DNA from: Sunxiuqinia sp965230765
GTDB taxonomy: Bacteria > Bacteroidota > Bacteroidia > Bacteroidales > Prolixibacteraceae
Assembly (NCBI GenBank): GCA_965230765.1
Contig: CBDDLR010000001.1
Location: 2,728,001 to 2,792,000, forward strand
Direction: 5' to 3'
DNA length: 64,000 nucleotides
The notes beneath the pieces were generated by a model that saw only the letters and a program-made list of their open reading frames with translations, ran no database searches and was not told where the DNA came from. Below are positions 17,678 through 26,482 of this stretch, piece after piece (positions within the stretch are counted from its first letter, which is position 1; each line of letters begins with the position of its first letter). A program made the translations under genes and the position numbers.

Positions 17678-18859
17678 TTATTTAATCTCTTTTGTATATG
17701 AATCAATCACCTCAAATACTTTATGGTCTGATTCGTAAACTTTTTTAAATATCTCCCGTGACTTCTCAAAGTTGTCTTTAGAGTTTTTAAAAGCCTCTTT
17801 GTCATATTGAATCACAGCTGTATAAAAATATATGTTACCATCTACTTTATTGTCAGTTTGGTATTTATCATGTTGTGATGCCAAGAAAGTTAGTAATTCA
17901 TCAATCTTTTCATTATTCCAATACATTTTCATTAAATCCTGATATATCGTTGGATTTCCTGGTGCAATTGAAAAAAACTGATTTGTCCTATCAAGATAGT
18001 TTTCCTTGTCTAAAGAAATCTCCAAATCAAGTAGAGGTTTTAATGTATAATAATCATTAGGTTGAATTTTATCTGCTTGTTTATAAAAGTCAATTGAGTT
18101 ATCGAAATCCTCAAGTTCTCGATACATAACTGCAATCATTCTAGCAGCATCCGCTTTATACTGAGGATAATCATACAAATTCATTGCTACTTTAGCACTC
18201 TCAATCCCTTTTTCTCGCTGGTCGTCATACAAATATGCATATGCAAGGTTATAATAACTTGATGGGTAATCTTTTTTTAATTCTGTCGATTTTTCCAAAT
18301 AAGGTATCGCGGACTTATAATCTTGTTGCATTAAATATGCATATCCTAATCCATATGCCGACCAGTAATCATAAATCCCGTTGTCATAAGCAATCTTGTA
18401 ATTATCAAAGAATCGCTTTATCACAATTGAATCAGGCTCTAACCAGTTCTGCTGATATTTTAAATGTACCTCATGATAATAATAGCCAAGTGATTTTCTC
18501 AAATTGTAGTTGTCAGGGTATTTGTAAATTAGAGGATTTAAAATAGAATCGGGCGCAAAAGTAAACATTGCAAAACTTCCATTACTTCCACGAATATCCA
18601 TAACATCTTGGTCTTGCTCTAAATCTGTTAATGCGAACATTTTATGCATTATACTAGTAACAAAGTATTTTAAATACAAGTCCGTTTTGGCAATGACAAT
18701 ATCTGGATTTTCATTTCTCGGGTCTGCATCATTTAATACTTTAATTGCAGATTCATACTTTTTATTCTCAATCAGCTTATTCGCATCTACAATTGCATCA
18801 TTCTGAGCAAATGTTATCCCGAAGGTGAAAATTAAAATCAGTGTAAATGTTTGTTTCAT
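17678..18859 (-). CDS. secreted TPR-repeat protein
   Basis: I take the ATG at 18859, which gives an immediate signal peptide (MKQTFTLILIFTFGITFAQ). A GTG nine codons upstream falls inside the attC core and is unlikely. Several TPR units follow (YGLGYAYLMQQDYKSAIPYL, YNLAYAYLYDDQREKGIE, AVMYRELEDFDNSIDFYKQ, YTAVIQYDKEAFKNSKDNFE). TPRs bind partner peptides, so a periplasmic scaffold is likely, but no enzymatic domain is present. Single gene in its cassette. Confidence 0.78.
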   Translation of the reverse strand: MKQTFTLILIFTFGITFAQNDAIVDANKLIENKKYESAIKVLNDADPRNENPDIVIAKTDLYLKYFVTSIMHKMFALTDLEQDQDVMDIRGSNGSFAMFTFAPDSILNPLIYKYPDNYNLRKSLGYYYHEVHLKYQQNWLEPDSIVIKRFFDNYKIAYDNGIYDYWSAYGLGYAYLMQQDYKSAIPYLEKSTELKKDYPSSYYNLAYAYLYDDQREKGIESAKVAMNLYDYPQYKADAARMIAVMYRELEDFDNSIDFYKQADKIQPNDYYTLKPLLDLEISLDKENYLDRTNQFFSIAPGNPTIYQDLMKMYWNNEKIDELLTFLASQHDKYQTDNKVDGNIYFYTAVIQYDKEAFKNSKDNFEKSREIFKKVYESDHKVFEVIDSYTKEIK

Positions 18860-18882
18860 GTTATTTCGATTCTGTTTATGTT

Positions 18883-19014
18883 GCACAACGGTGGCGGTAT
18901 GAAATGTTGCGCATTTCGAAGCACAAACTTATCAGCCCACTAAGTCGTTGATTAAATGTTATTTCGTTTAAATTTAGCACAATCTGCGCAATGTTTTATG
19001 ACCGCGTGTTAGGC
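18883..19014 (-). repeat. attC site, class 6
   Basis: R'' GCCTAAC, R' GTTGTGC. Arms GGCGGTATGAAATGTTGCGCA and TGCGCAATGTTTTATGACCGC pair with internal bulges. Closes the cassette of the 456-aa and 147-aa genes. Confidence 0.85.
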
Positions 19015-19021
19015 ATAGTAC

Positions 19022-20392
19022 TTATTTTAGAATTTTCAGAAATGGGAAAAAGATATTTAAAGCAAGACCTCCAATTATAATTATTAAGAATACACTGATA
19101 ATTCCTGATTTAAGACCAAACCGTGGTAAAAGATTTTTTAATGAAAAACTTCTCACTTTAGGTTCTGGAGGATTCCATTCTGGTAATATATTTTTAGGTA
19201 TTGTAACTTCTAAATCACCAATTACTAATAGGGGTACTAAAAATTCAAATTCAAGCTGGTCATTTTGTTGTTCTAGACCAAGTAATTTCCGTCTTGACCC
19301 TAAATTATCAGTCCAAAGTCGAAAATAATATTTTCTATCCCAAATATTTAATCTGTTAAATTCATTGTATTTGCGGAGAATTGCAGTCTTTTCTGTACTA
19401 AGGTTTTTTGATGATATGCTGTCAGAAAGTTCAAATGTGCTAAAATATAACGGTTCTGCAGAACCAGCAAAAGTATTTATATTTATTTCCTTTTTTCTGG
19501 GCACTTTAGGGTTATAGTGCTTACAAAAAATACCTCCTACAGCAATCATTGGTTTTGGTGACTTAATATTTTCGTGTTTTATATACCATGGAGATGCGTT
19601 TGGATTAATCTCAAAAGAAATGGTCAAATCTCGATAAAATTGGTCATCATTCTCATCGAGATGTGGAAATTCATTGATACTAACCAGTCCTCTCCCTGCA
19701 CCATACCAAGCAGCGGGAAAAAGCTTCATATTTCTCTCTTCTTCTGTTGGCTTAATAATATCTTTGTTAGATGTTGGAGAAATCTTAACTAAAACGTTAA
19801 ATGTTGTTAACCATAAATCAATTAAAAGTGTTTTAGAAACTGCATTTCCTGTCAAAGTATCAATTTCGATTATTTGCTTTTGGTATGTCTTATATGGCTT
19901 ATTTTCTTTGTCCTTACTTTTTGAGAAAAGTCTCTTAAAACTACTTTCTTCCGGAGTGTAATATTCTACGGGACCAACTGTAACATTAACGTTTGGTAGT
20001 CCATAATATTCATGATCAGGGTCAAATCCTATTTCATTACAATCATATCTGTAAACATTGCAATTTTCAAAACCTTTCTCACCTCTATGAGATTTATTAA
20101 AAAATTTTCTATTAAAATACTTAATACCAGCTATCTTCACTTCGGCTCCTTCAAAGTTTGTTATCTTGCAAACATCAAAGTCTCCCATTTCTCCAGTAAA
20201 TTCAAGTTGAAATTCTTGAGATAATTCTTTCGTTACCTTATTATATTCCCTTTTTACCGAATCCTGATATTCGGAAAGGTATAATATATAGTTTGGATTA
20301 TCTTTCTTCTTTGAAAGGTTGTCAAAGTCTCGAAACATACCAATTAACCAAATAATTGATAATGGGATAATAATAAAATAACTTTTTTTCAT
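19022..20392 (-). CDS. membrane-anchored protein of unknown function, 456 aa
   Basis: One hydrophobic helix at residues 4-20 and one or two near the C-terminus (about 427-452) bracket a large soluble region with no family I recognise. That region contains a highly charged, Phe-rich first third, several Tyr-rich stretches and a beta-rich middle. Topology suggests both ends in the membrane with the bulk on one side. It is the second gene of a two-gene cassette, 29 bp after a peptidoglycan-amidase-like gene, so it may act with or hold that enzyme at the envelope. Function unknown. Confidence 0.7.
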   Translation of the reverse strand: MKKSYFIIIPLSIIWLIGMFRDFDNLSKKKDNPNYILYLSEYQDSVKREYNKVTKELSQEFQLEFTGEMGDFDVCKITNFEGAEVKIAGIKYFNRKFFNKSHRGEKGFENCNVYRYDCNEIGFDPDHEYYGLPNVNVTVGPVEYYTPEESSFKRLFSKSKDKENKPYKTYQKQIIEIDTLTGNAVSKTLLIDLWLTTFNVLVKISPTSNKDIIKPTEEERNMKLFPAAWYGAGRGLVSINEFPHLDENDDQFYRDLTISFEINPNASPWYIKHENIKSPKPMIAVGGIFCKHYNPKVPRKKEININTFAGSAEPLYFSTFELSDSISSKNLSTEKTAILRKYNEFNRLNIWDRKYYFRLWTDNLGSRRKLLGLEQQNDQLEFEFLVPLLVIGDLEVTIPKNILPEWNPPEPKVRSFSLKNLLPRFGLKSGIISVFLIIIIGGLALNIFFPFLKILK

Positions 20393-20421
20393 TTTGATTA
20401 GGTTTAGTTTATCTTAAAATC

Positions 20422-20865
20422 TTAGATTAATCTTCTCACTCCAAGAATTCTGTTTTTATCATAAGGGCTTATATTTACTTCATCAGATTGGTTACCCCCT
20501 AAAATATAAACATAATTTTCATCTAAGCCAGCAAATAACCCAACATGTCCAGGTGCATCAATAATTTCAGGTCCTGGCTGTTCACCTTGCCCTCGCTTAA
20601 GAATGACGACATCATTTTCTGGTTTTGCTGAATCAAGTTTAATTACTTGACCTACTTTGAGCCAAGAACGAGCTCTCAAAGATTTTGAACGAGGCAATCT
20701 TAATTGCCAAGCAATATAATTAATAAACGCTGAACACCATGGAACATGGTCTCCCTCTGGCCAAGAACTATCTAATTTCAGCATTTTTAATATTGTCTCA
20801 TTTGAAGCTATTCCTTCAACTTCTTCTAATCCAATATATCGGCTTGCAAGTTCATATAGTTTCAT
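20422..20865 (-). CDS. CHAP/NlpC-P60-like peptidoglycan hydrolase (TIGR02594 type)
   Basis: The 147-residue protein has the papain-like layout of this family: Cys in PWCSAFINYI (about 42-51), His in APGHVGLFAG (about 104-113) and an Asn/Gln region in YILGGNQSDEVNIS (about 119-132). Family members cleave peptide or amide bonds in the cell wall and are seen in phage lysis modules and effector loci. No signal peptide is present, so it either acts in the cytoplasm, is exported by another route, or needs its partner. First gene of the cassette, followed after 29 bp by the 456-aa membrane protein. Confidence 0.8.
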   Translation of the reverse strand: MKLYELASRYIGLEEVEGIASNETILKMLKLDSSWPEGDHVPWCSAFINYIAWQLRLPRSKSLRARSWLKVGQVIKLDSAKPENDVVILKRGQGEQPGPEIIDAPGHVGLFAGLDENYVYILGGNQSDEVNISPYDKNRILGVRRLI

Positions 20866-20944
20866 ATTTTTTTGAATTAAAATTATTAAACCTTAACTAA
20901 ATTTTCACCTTTTCTATTTGTAGTTTCATCTCGGCGTGTATTAT

Positions 20945-21076
20945 GCCTAACGGTTGGTGTAAGTTTTTGTAGCGGATTCAGAGCGATCGTCAGCGTCTGT
21001 TAGGACGGGACGTTCGAAAAAGAATTCGCTGCCAGGGCTGCACCAACCCCGCTATAAAATTTACACTTTGTTACCG
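20945..21076 (-). repeat. attC site, class 4
   Basis: R'' CGGTAAC, R' GTTAGGC. Arms GTGTAAGTTTTTGTAGCGG and CCGCTATAAAATTTACAC. Belongs to the lipoprotein cassette on its right. Confidence 0.87.
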
Positions 21077-21124
21077 CCAGTATTTTCATTATAGTCGTTA
21101 GTCTTTTATCGTTTACAATCAGTT

Positions 21125-21958
21125 TTAGTAATTAAAATATAAAAATCTAATAAGTTCTCCTGTTTGAGTGTCAATACAAACGAGAACATCGTCAAATCTG
21201 GATAGGACTTCCCAGCATTCTCTTAATTCTAATTTATTCTCGAGTTTATAGGGAACAAGAATTTTATTGAATTTATCTGAATCATCAATGTTTATGTCTA
21301 GCGGCATTAATTCATTGTAATTTTCGACAATATAATTGATTGCAATTTCAAAAGCTTTCTTAGCGTTTATTATTTCATTCTTTGGGACAAAAGCTTCTCT
21401 AAACCAGTTTCCTGATATTTCAAGAACTGATTCCTTCTGATTAAAATGAAAAATAATAGGAGCATTTATAATACGGTAGTTTCCTAATTGTTCCTGTTCC
21501 AAATAAAACTCTAATTTATTTGCCCATAATTCATGGTCAAAATAATCATCCAATGAAGAGTAATATCCACTTGATAGACGTATGTAAATTTGCTCATTAA
21601 ATAAAATGTCTTTAGATTTCTCAATACCTAAATAATCTTTGTAATAGGAAACAAAATCAGAGATGTTTTTTATAATAAAATCTTTATCTATTTCATTTAT
21701 AAAATCAATCGGGATTTTCCCATGAACAAATCCAAATTGGTTTATCACTAGATTCTCATGTTGATTGATTAAATTAAATTGTTCTATTTTTTCTTTTATT
21801 TCTGTTTTATTTAAACTATAAATCGTAAATGGATAATTAATATCAGGAAGAGGAATTTCGTCTTTGTTTTTTCTGCATGCTTGTCCTAAAATCAATAAAA
21901 TTGAAAGTATTGGAATAAGATATTTTTTTATAATTGTCATCATTTTATCTTCATTCAA
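21125..21958 (-). CDS. lipoprotein of unknown function, 277 aa
   Basis: A lipobox (ILGQAC, Cys28) follows a hydrophobic helix. ATG codons at 21943 or 21940 give a more typical signal peptide and leave space after the cassette core, so either may be the true start. The mature domain is charged and Tyr-rich; its end (LECWEV, VLVCIDTQTGELIRF) is reminiscent of PepSY-type or protease-propeptide beta sheets, but this is weak. Single gene in its cassette; envelope-anchored, function unknown. Confidence 0.75.
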   Translation of the reverse strand: MNEDKMMTIIKKYLIPILSILLILGQACRKNKDEIPLPDINYPFTIYSLNKTEIKEKIEQFNLINQHENLVINQFGFVHGKIPIDFINEIDKDFIIKNISDFVSYYKDYLGIEKSKDILFNEQIYIRLSSGYYSSLDDYFDHELWANKLEFYLEQEQLGNYRIINAPIIFHFNQKESVLEISGNWFREAFVPKNEIINAKKAFEIAINYIVENYNELMPLDINIDDSDKFNKILVPYKLENKLELRECWEVLSRFDDVLVCIDTQTGELIRFLYFNY

Positions 21959-21962
21959 TTGG

Positions 21963-22095
21963 CGGTAACGGTTGGTGTAAGTTTTTGTAGCGGATTCAAG
22001 GCGATCGTCAGCGTCCGGTAGGACGGGACGGTCAATAGAGAATCCGCCGCCAGCGATGCCACCAAAACCGCTATTAAATTTACACTGTGTTGTGT
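21963..22095 (-). repeat. attC site, class 4
   Basis: R'' ACACAAC, R' GTTACCG. Closes the 184-aa membrane-protein cassette. Confidence 0.87.
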
Positions 22096-22138
22096 TTAGT
22101 TTTTTATTTAAATCTATTCAAAGTCAGTTAATTATTTA

Positions 22139-22693
22139 TCAAATCCATGCTGTTCCATTTGCTACTAAATATATCAATCCCCACCATAGCCCATGATAAA
22201 TTATTCCAATGATAGCTGATTTTATCAAATCGAGTTTAAATAATCTATAAAATCCAAGTATCTCAATTGCCAACCCTACAATAATCCCAATATTTGAAAG
22301 GCTTGGAACAGCCGAAACTATTAATCCAATCGTTGCAAAAGTCTCAATCTGTTTAGCCTTTAACACATTATCAAGTTCAGTTTTTAAAATCGGTGTGGCA
22401 ATATATCGTAGGTACAAATGAAGTATCGCTCCTTTAAAATGAACAATTAGTAATCCAAAAAGCGGCGTAATCAATAATCCAATTGCGATATATAACAAGT
22501 ACATCCAAGGTTCATAGAAATTGTTAGTCTGGTTTAATGTTCTAACAATCACAGTAAATCCTGATAATACTGATGCCACAAAAACTAAACTTTTGTCATT
22601 GTCAAGATTGTCAATTGGCTTGTAAAATGGATTTCTTATAAAATCGTAAATTATTATCAGCGAATCGTTTACCCTCTCTTTAAAATTGTTCAT
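22139..22693 (-). CDS. multi-pass membrane protein, Yip1-like, 184 aa
   Basis: Five hydrophobic helices (about 37-53, 65-83, 118-135, 136-149, 158-180) follow a soluble N-terminus (NDSLIIIYDFIRNPFYKPID). The helix pattern and the F-x-x-P-x-x-P-like stretch before the first helix resemble bacterial Yip1/YIP1-family or DUF1282 proteins, but there is no diagnostic motif. Inner membrane; function unknown. Single gene in its cassette. Confidence 0.7.
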   Translation of the reverse strand: MNNFKERVNDSLIIIYDFIRNPFYKPIDNLDNDKSLVFVASVLSGFTVIVRTLNQTNNFYEPWMYLLYIAIGLLITPLFGLLIVHFKGAILHLYLRYIATPILKTELDNVLKAKQIETFATIGLIVSAVPSLSNIGIIVGLAIEILGFYRLFKLDLIKSAIIGIIYHGLWWGLIYLVANGTAWI

Positions 22694-22770
22694 TAATCAA
22701 TTTTTTTGTTTAATAAATCTTTAATCATATATCTTTATTTAAATCATGTTTGCTCGTTTTCCAAAATTAA

Positions 22771-22902
22771 ACACAACGTTCAGTTGTATGTGGTCGGGCG
22801 GGATTTCGTGCAGAAATCCAGTCAGACCCGCAGGAAAGTGGGCGCTAGGTCTGACTTGTCAGACCGCCAAGCACCCCGCCTGCCATATACAATTTGTTAA
22901 CG
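22771..22902 (-). repeat. attC site, class 1
   Basis: R'' CGTTAAC, R' GTTGTGT. The loop variant CCCGCAGGAAAGTGGGC replaces CCGGTAGGAGAGTAGCC. Confidence 0.88.
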
Positions 22903-22921
22903 CCTGGTTTTTTCTTTTTTA

Positions 22922-23587
22922 TCATTGTATCATTACTAAAAATCCATTTTTTCTAAATTTTGATAGTTTAAATTTTGATGGTTTATTTCTTTCAAAAATA
23001 TAGTCATTGTCGTTTAAAGAGTAATACTTTACTTTGTCTGGTTCATATTTGTTTGGAACGATTTTTATGAATTTCCCTAATTGAATATCAGAACAAAAAT
23101 GTATTACATAATTGTCCAAAAACACAATAAAATTATTGACAATACCCTTAATTTGTTTAATCTGCTTCAAAAATATTGTGAATTCTAAATCTCCATCTTT
23201 AATTGTCAATTTCGATTTTTCTTGGAAATAGATTTTTTTGAATGGTAGTAAATATTCGTTTATGGTCTGAATACTGTTTTCGCTATCCAGAACTTTTATT
23301 TTACGATAAAATTTTGAAAAGAAAATAATTAACTCCAAGGCGATGCTTTGTGCATCTTCATTCTGGTAGTTAAAAGAATAAACTTTTTTGTTGAAGTCAT
23401 TTTCGTGATTTTTTTTCTTGGCTTCAAATATTTCTGTAATTACTAAAACAGAATAACTAAAATCAAATCCGGGATTAGAGATTTGCTTTAAAACAGATTT
23501 CTCAGTTTTGTCATACTTTTTATATTCTCGCAGAAACTCTGCACGAGAAACAACAAAGGAGATATTCTTATGTACTATTATTGGCAT
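22922..23587 (-). CDS. hypothetical protein, 221 aa
   Basis: A soluble, Lys/Phe-rich protein with no signal peptide or membrane helix. Residues 1-60 and 120-200 contain alternating strand-like segments (DLEFTIFLKQIKQI, NNFIVFLDNYVIHF). The family is not recognised. It is the second gene of a two-gene cassette, 26 bp downstream of a membrane-anchored coiled-coil protein, so the pair is probably co-translated. Confidence 0.65.
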   Translation of the reverse strand: MPIIVHKNISFVVSRAEFLREYKKYDKTEKSVLKQISNPGFDFSYSVLVITEIFEAKKKNHENDFNKKVYSFNYQNEDAQSIALELIIFFSKFYRKIKVLDSENSIQTINEYLLPFKKIYFQEKSKLTIKDGDLEFTIFLKQIKQIKGIVNNFIVFLDNYVIHFCSDIQLGKFIKIVPNKYEPDKVKYYSLNDNDYIFERNKPSKFKLSKFRKNGFLVMIQ

Positions 23588-23613
23588 TAAATTATTTTAG
23601 TGTTTTCGTTGTT

Positions 23614-24084
23614 TTAGTTGACTTCCCACTCATTATATTTTTTCAACTCTTCAATGAATTCCTTGCCAGTAATTTTTAAATGGTTTTCAATGAATTTTTT
23701 TCTTTTGTCCATTGGAATAGTGACGAGGAGATTATAAATACCTTCACATATTTCATCATACCTTTCCTGCATTTGAGAAACACTATTGTTAATATCGGCT
23801 TGTAAAACTTCTCTAATGTATGGCTCGGCATTTTCCGCAAATTCTTTTTTGTTTTTTTCAATGTAGTTTTCCAAGTTTAACTGCATTGTTTCAGTACGGA
23901 CATCAACAAATTTTTTTAATTCGTCAATGCTGAATATTTCCATAAATGACTTCATCTTTTCATTAATGTTGTCTTGGGATTTTAGGCGTTGTTTTATTAC
24001 AGTATTTGACCAAACTACAAAAGTTATTAAAATCAAGTACAGTATAATTTGGGCAATTGCGATTATGATTTGGTTATCAGTCAT
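23614..24084 (-). CDS. membrane-anchored coiled-coil protein, 156 aa
   Basis: One N-terminal helix (residues 5-25, IIIAIAQIILYLILITFVVW) anchors a cytoplasmic helical region. From residue 30 on it is rich in Lys, Glu and Gln with heptad-like spacing (LKKFVDVRTETMQLNLENYI), suggesting a coiled coil. No catalytic motif. First gene of its cassette; may tether the 221-aa partner to the membrane (inference). Confidence 0.65.
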   Translation of the reverse strand: MTDNQIIIAIAQIILYLILITFVVWSNTVIKQRLKSQDNINEKMKSFMEIFSIDELKKFVDVRTETMQLNLENYIEKNKKEFAENAEPYIREVLQADINNSVSQMQERYDEICEGIYNLLVTIPMDKRKKFIENHLKITGKEFIEELKKYNEWEVN

Positions 24085-24115
24085 TTTGTATCTGTTTATT
24101 CGTCTTTAAACTTGG

Positions 24116-24247
24116 CGTTAACGTTCAGTTGTATGTGGTCGGGCGGGATTTCGTGCAGAAATCCAGTCAGACCGGTAGGAGAGTAGCCGGAAGGTTTGAC
24201 TTGTTAAACCGATAAATGCCCCGCCTGCCATATACAATTTGTTAGCG
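24116..24247 (-). repeat. attC site, class 1
   Basis: R'' CGCTAAC, R' GTTAACG. Belongs to the 168-aa four-TM protein cassette. Confidence 0.88.
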
Positions 24248-24252
24248 CGTCG

Positions 24253-24759
24253 TTATTTTTCTTTTTTATTAATTCTCAATAGTCGTAAAATAAAGTTTAT
24301 GTTGGTAATCATTAAGTATCCAAGTAAAATATTTAATCCATTTACAATCCAATTCCAATTGAAATTTGAAGTCATATTTTGTGAATTTATATCCGAATAA
24401 AATGCACTAAAGGTTTGATTTATAAAAATTGGAATGTTGTCAATAATTAAAAAGCCTCCAATTATGAAGATTGCAATTTTTACAATCTCAGTTGTGGACA
24501 AATTTCCCAATTCAATTTTGTCATTGTCAAAACCTTTTTCGAGTTTTAGTATCCTAACAACATGATGAGATTTAAAAATCAAAAAAATAAAAAGTGCAAT
24601 GAGTATTCCTAAAATCATCACCAAATAAATAATGGATATAAGCCCAATTTCCATAAAAACAAAGGAAAAATTACTTGGCAATGTGACAAATAATGCAGTG
24701 ATTATCGAGTAAAGTCCAAAGAGTTTTATTATCAGAATAAAGAAGTCCTTTTTAGTCAT
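24253..24759 (-). CDS. four-TM membrane protein of unknown function, 168 aa
   Basis: Hydrophobic helices at about 8-26, 31-64, 90-112 and 140-160 with a short polar loop (KLEKGFDNDKIEL) between the second and third. No recognisable family motif. Its 200-bp leader (24760-24957) is the longest single-gene leader in the window and contains a degenerate attC-like inverted repeat. The gene may therefore be the survivor of two fused cassettes. Confidence 0.65.
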   Translation of the reverse strand: MTKKDFFILIIKLFGLYSIITALFVTLPSNFSFVFMEIGLISIIYLVMILGILIALFIFLIFKSHHVVRILKLEKGFDNDKIELGNLSTTEIVKIAIFIIGGFLIIDNIPIFINQTFSAFYSDINSQNMTSNFNWNWIVNGLNILLGYLMITNINFILRLLRINKKEK

Positions 24760-24786
24760 AAATCTGGTTTTATTGTTTGTAATTCT

Positions 24787-24882
24787 GACTAACGTTAAAG
24801 TTAGTCTTTGATTATCAGTGTTTTATATTTTGCTCAAAATTGTCATTTTCTTTACATTTTTGCTACCCACTTTACGTTAGCA
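24787..24882 (-). repeat. possible degenerate attC inside a cassette leader
   Basis: GACTAACGTTAAAG and CTTTACGTTAGC face each other 96 bp apart with attC-like cores, but neither core matches the flanking cassette cores (GTTAGCGCG/CGCGCTAAC match each other across it). Probably a decayed attC remnant; could also be chance. Confidence 0.35.
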
Positions 24883-24959
24883 ACCGGATTTAATATGCTC
24901 TGGAAAAATAGATAATTTACTTTTAAATCTATTTCGGAAGTGCTTATGTGGGGAATGCG

Positions 24960-25091
24960 CGCTAACGGTCACTTGTATGTGGTCGGGCGGGATTTCGAAG
25001 AGAAATCCTGTCAGACCCGCAGGAAAGTGGGTGAAAGATCTGACTTGTCAGACCGCCAAGCACCCCGCCTGCCATATACAATTTGTTACCA
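24960..25091 (-). repeat. attC site, class 1
   Basis: R'' TGGTAAC, R' GTTAGCG. Loop variant with CCCGCAGGAAAGTGGG. Confidence 0.88.
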
Positions 25092-25095
25092 GTAG

Positions 25096-25731
25096 TTATT
25101 TATTTTTTAAACACTTTATAATTTCTTTATTTTCTTTTTCGCTAAACTGAAAATCTTCGATTTGAAATTCGCTTAAAACTGGATAAGTTTTGTTCAATTT
25201 GGCAAAAGACATGCTGTAATAAGCAATTACCAAGTCATTTCCTTTTTCAGATTCGACTGTTTTTATTGCATCGTTAAGCTTGCTTTCTGTCCATCCATTG
25301 TCCAGGTAAAGCTTTTTCTTGAGATTAAATTCAGATTTTGTTTTATTTATTTTTTTCTTGTCCTGCGAAAGTGTGTAAGTTGTTTTTGATGGCATCCCAC
25401 ATTCAATATCTGCATTTTCTTTCCCGTCGGAATCCAAGAAATATGCAACAATTGTTGTGTCATTAGGGTATTCAAATTTAATCCATACACTCAAATAGCA
25501 CAAATGGCTATATTTTAAACTCCCATCTTTATAAAATTTGAGTTCAGTCACTCTCCCATTATTATCTATAGTTTCCTCTACGTATTTTTTTGGTAAATTA
25601 TTCTTGTCAACATTCCATTCTTTTACATGTATATCTGATGCGGTATTGTAGTACTCATGAAATATTATTTTTTGTCCATAACAATTAATATTTAAGAAGA
25701 GTAGGATGAATAAGATTAGTCTAAGTTTCAT
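25096..25731 (-). CDS. secreted protein of unknown function, 211 aa
   Basis: Signal peptide 1-19 (ending INCYGQ). The mature protein has MORN- or toxin-antidote-like short strands around YVEETIDNNGRVTELKFY and DGSLKYSHL (about 50-77), typical of Bacteroidota periplasmic repeat proteins, then a Lys-rich helical C-terminal half. No clear domain. Single-gene cassette. Confidence 0.75.
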   Translation of the reverse strand: MKLRLILFILLFLNINCYGQKIIFHEYYNTASDIHVKEWNVDKNNLPKKYVEETIDNNGRVTELKFYKDGSLKYSHLCYLSVWIKFEYPNDTTIVAYFLDSDGKENADIECGMPSKTTYTLSQDKKKINKTKSEFNLKKKLYLDNGWTESKLNDAIKTVESEKGNDLVIAYYSMSFAKLNKTYPVLSEFQIEDFQFSEKENKEIIKCLKNK

Positions 25732-25747
25732 GTCTTTTTATAATTAC

Positions 25748-25880
25748 TGGTAACGTTCAGTTGTATGTGGTCGGGCGGGATTTCGTGCAGAAATCCTGTC
25801 AGACCGGTAGGAGAGTAGCTGGAAGGTTTGACATGTCAAACCGATAAATGCCCCGCCTGCCATATTACAATTTGTTATGG
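25748..25880 (-). repeat. attC site, class 1
   Basis: R'' CCATAAC, R' GTTACCA. Travels with family B copy 2. Confidence 0.88.
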
Positions 25881-26339
25881 TTTGTTTTTTCGTTATCATC
25901 TTTTTCAAGTACCGATGAAATGGGAACGTACCTTTCAAACGGTGAGCAGCTTTCTGGTTTTTAAATATTTTTCAAAAAGCTGCTTAAACTACACTTTGTT
26001 TCAAACTTCGTTCCTTCACTCCCGTCAAAAAAGATTGGGGTGCGAAGGATGTTTATAATGCAGTGTCAAGTTTTTGCTTTCTTGTCAGACCAGGAAAACA
26101 AGCGGACTGGTCAAAAAGCAAAACTTTATCAACTTGTAACATTCCAGTCAGAAAAGCACGGACACGTACCAACTTGTCAGGTAACCTTTCCTCTGCGAAT
26201 CCCTCTCAATCAAACTCTGGTGGGTTGGGGTGTCAATTTGAACACTTGGTTTTAAAAATAATTATTTCAAAGAAGAATCGGAAGTGTCCAATTTAGAGAA
26301 TCGTTCTAAATAATCAGTTTTTTAGAAATAAACCATAAC
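25874..26339 (-). repeat. gene-less cassette, family B copy 2
   Basis: Same 466-bp sequence as copy 1 with scattered substitutions (for example AAAAAGATTGGGG for AAAAGAATGGGG). Its left attC is the same class as in the other copies while its right attC is class 3, showing it inserted as a unit. No gene seen. Confidence 0.8.
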
Positions 26340-26465
26340 GGTCACTTGTAAGTTGTCGTTGCGGATTATGGTGAGCGTCAGCGTCCGGTAGGACCTGACT
26401 GCGATACGAGAATCCGGCGAACAACGCTGCACTACACCCGCAATGCAATTTACAATTTGTTATGT
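26333..26465 (-). repeat. attC site, class 3
   Basis: R'' ACATAAC, R' GTTATGG. Arms TTGTAAGTTGTCGTTGCGG and CCGCAATGCAATTTACAA. Belongs to the M50 protease cassette. Confidence 0.87.
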
Positions 26466-26482
26466 AGCGATTTTTTATGTTT

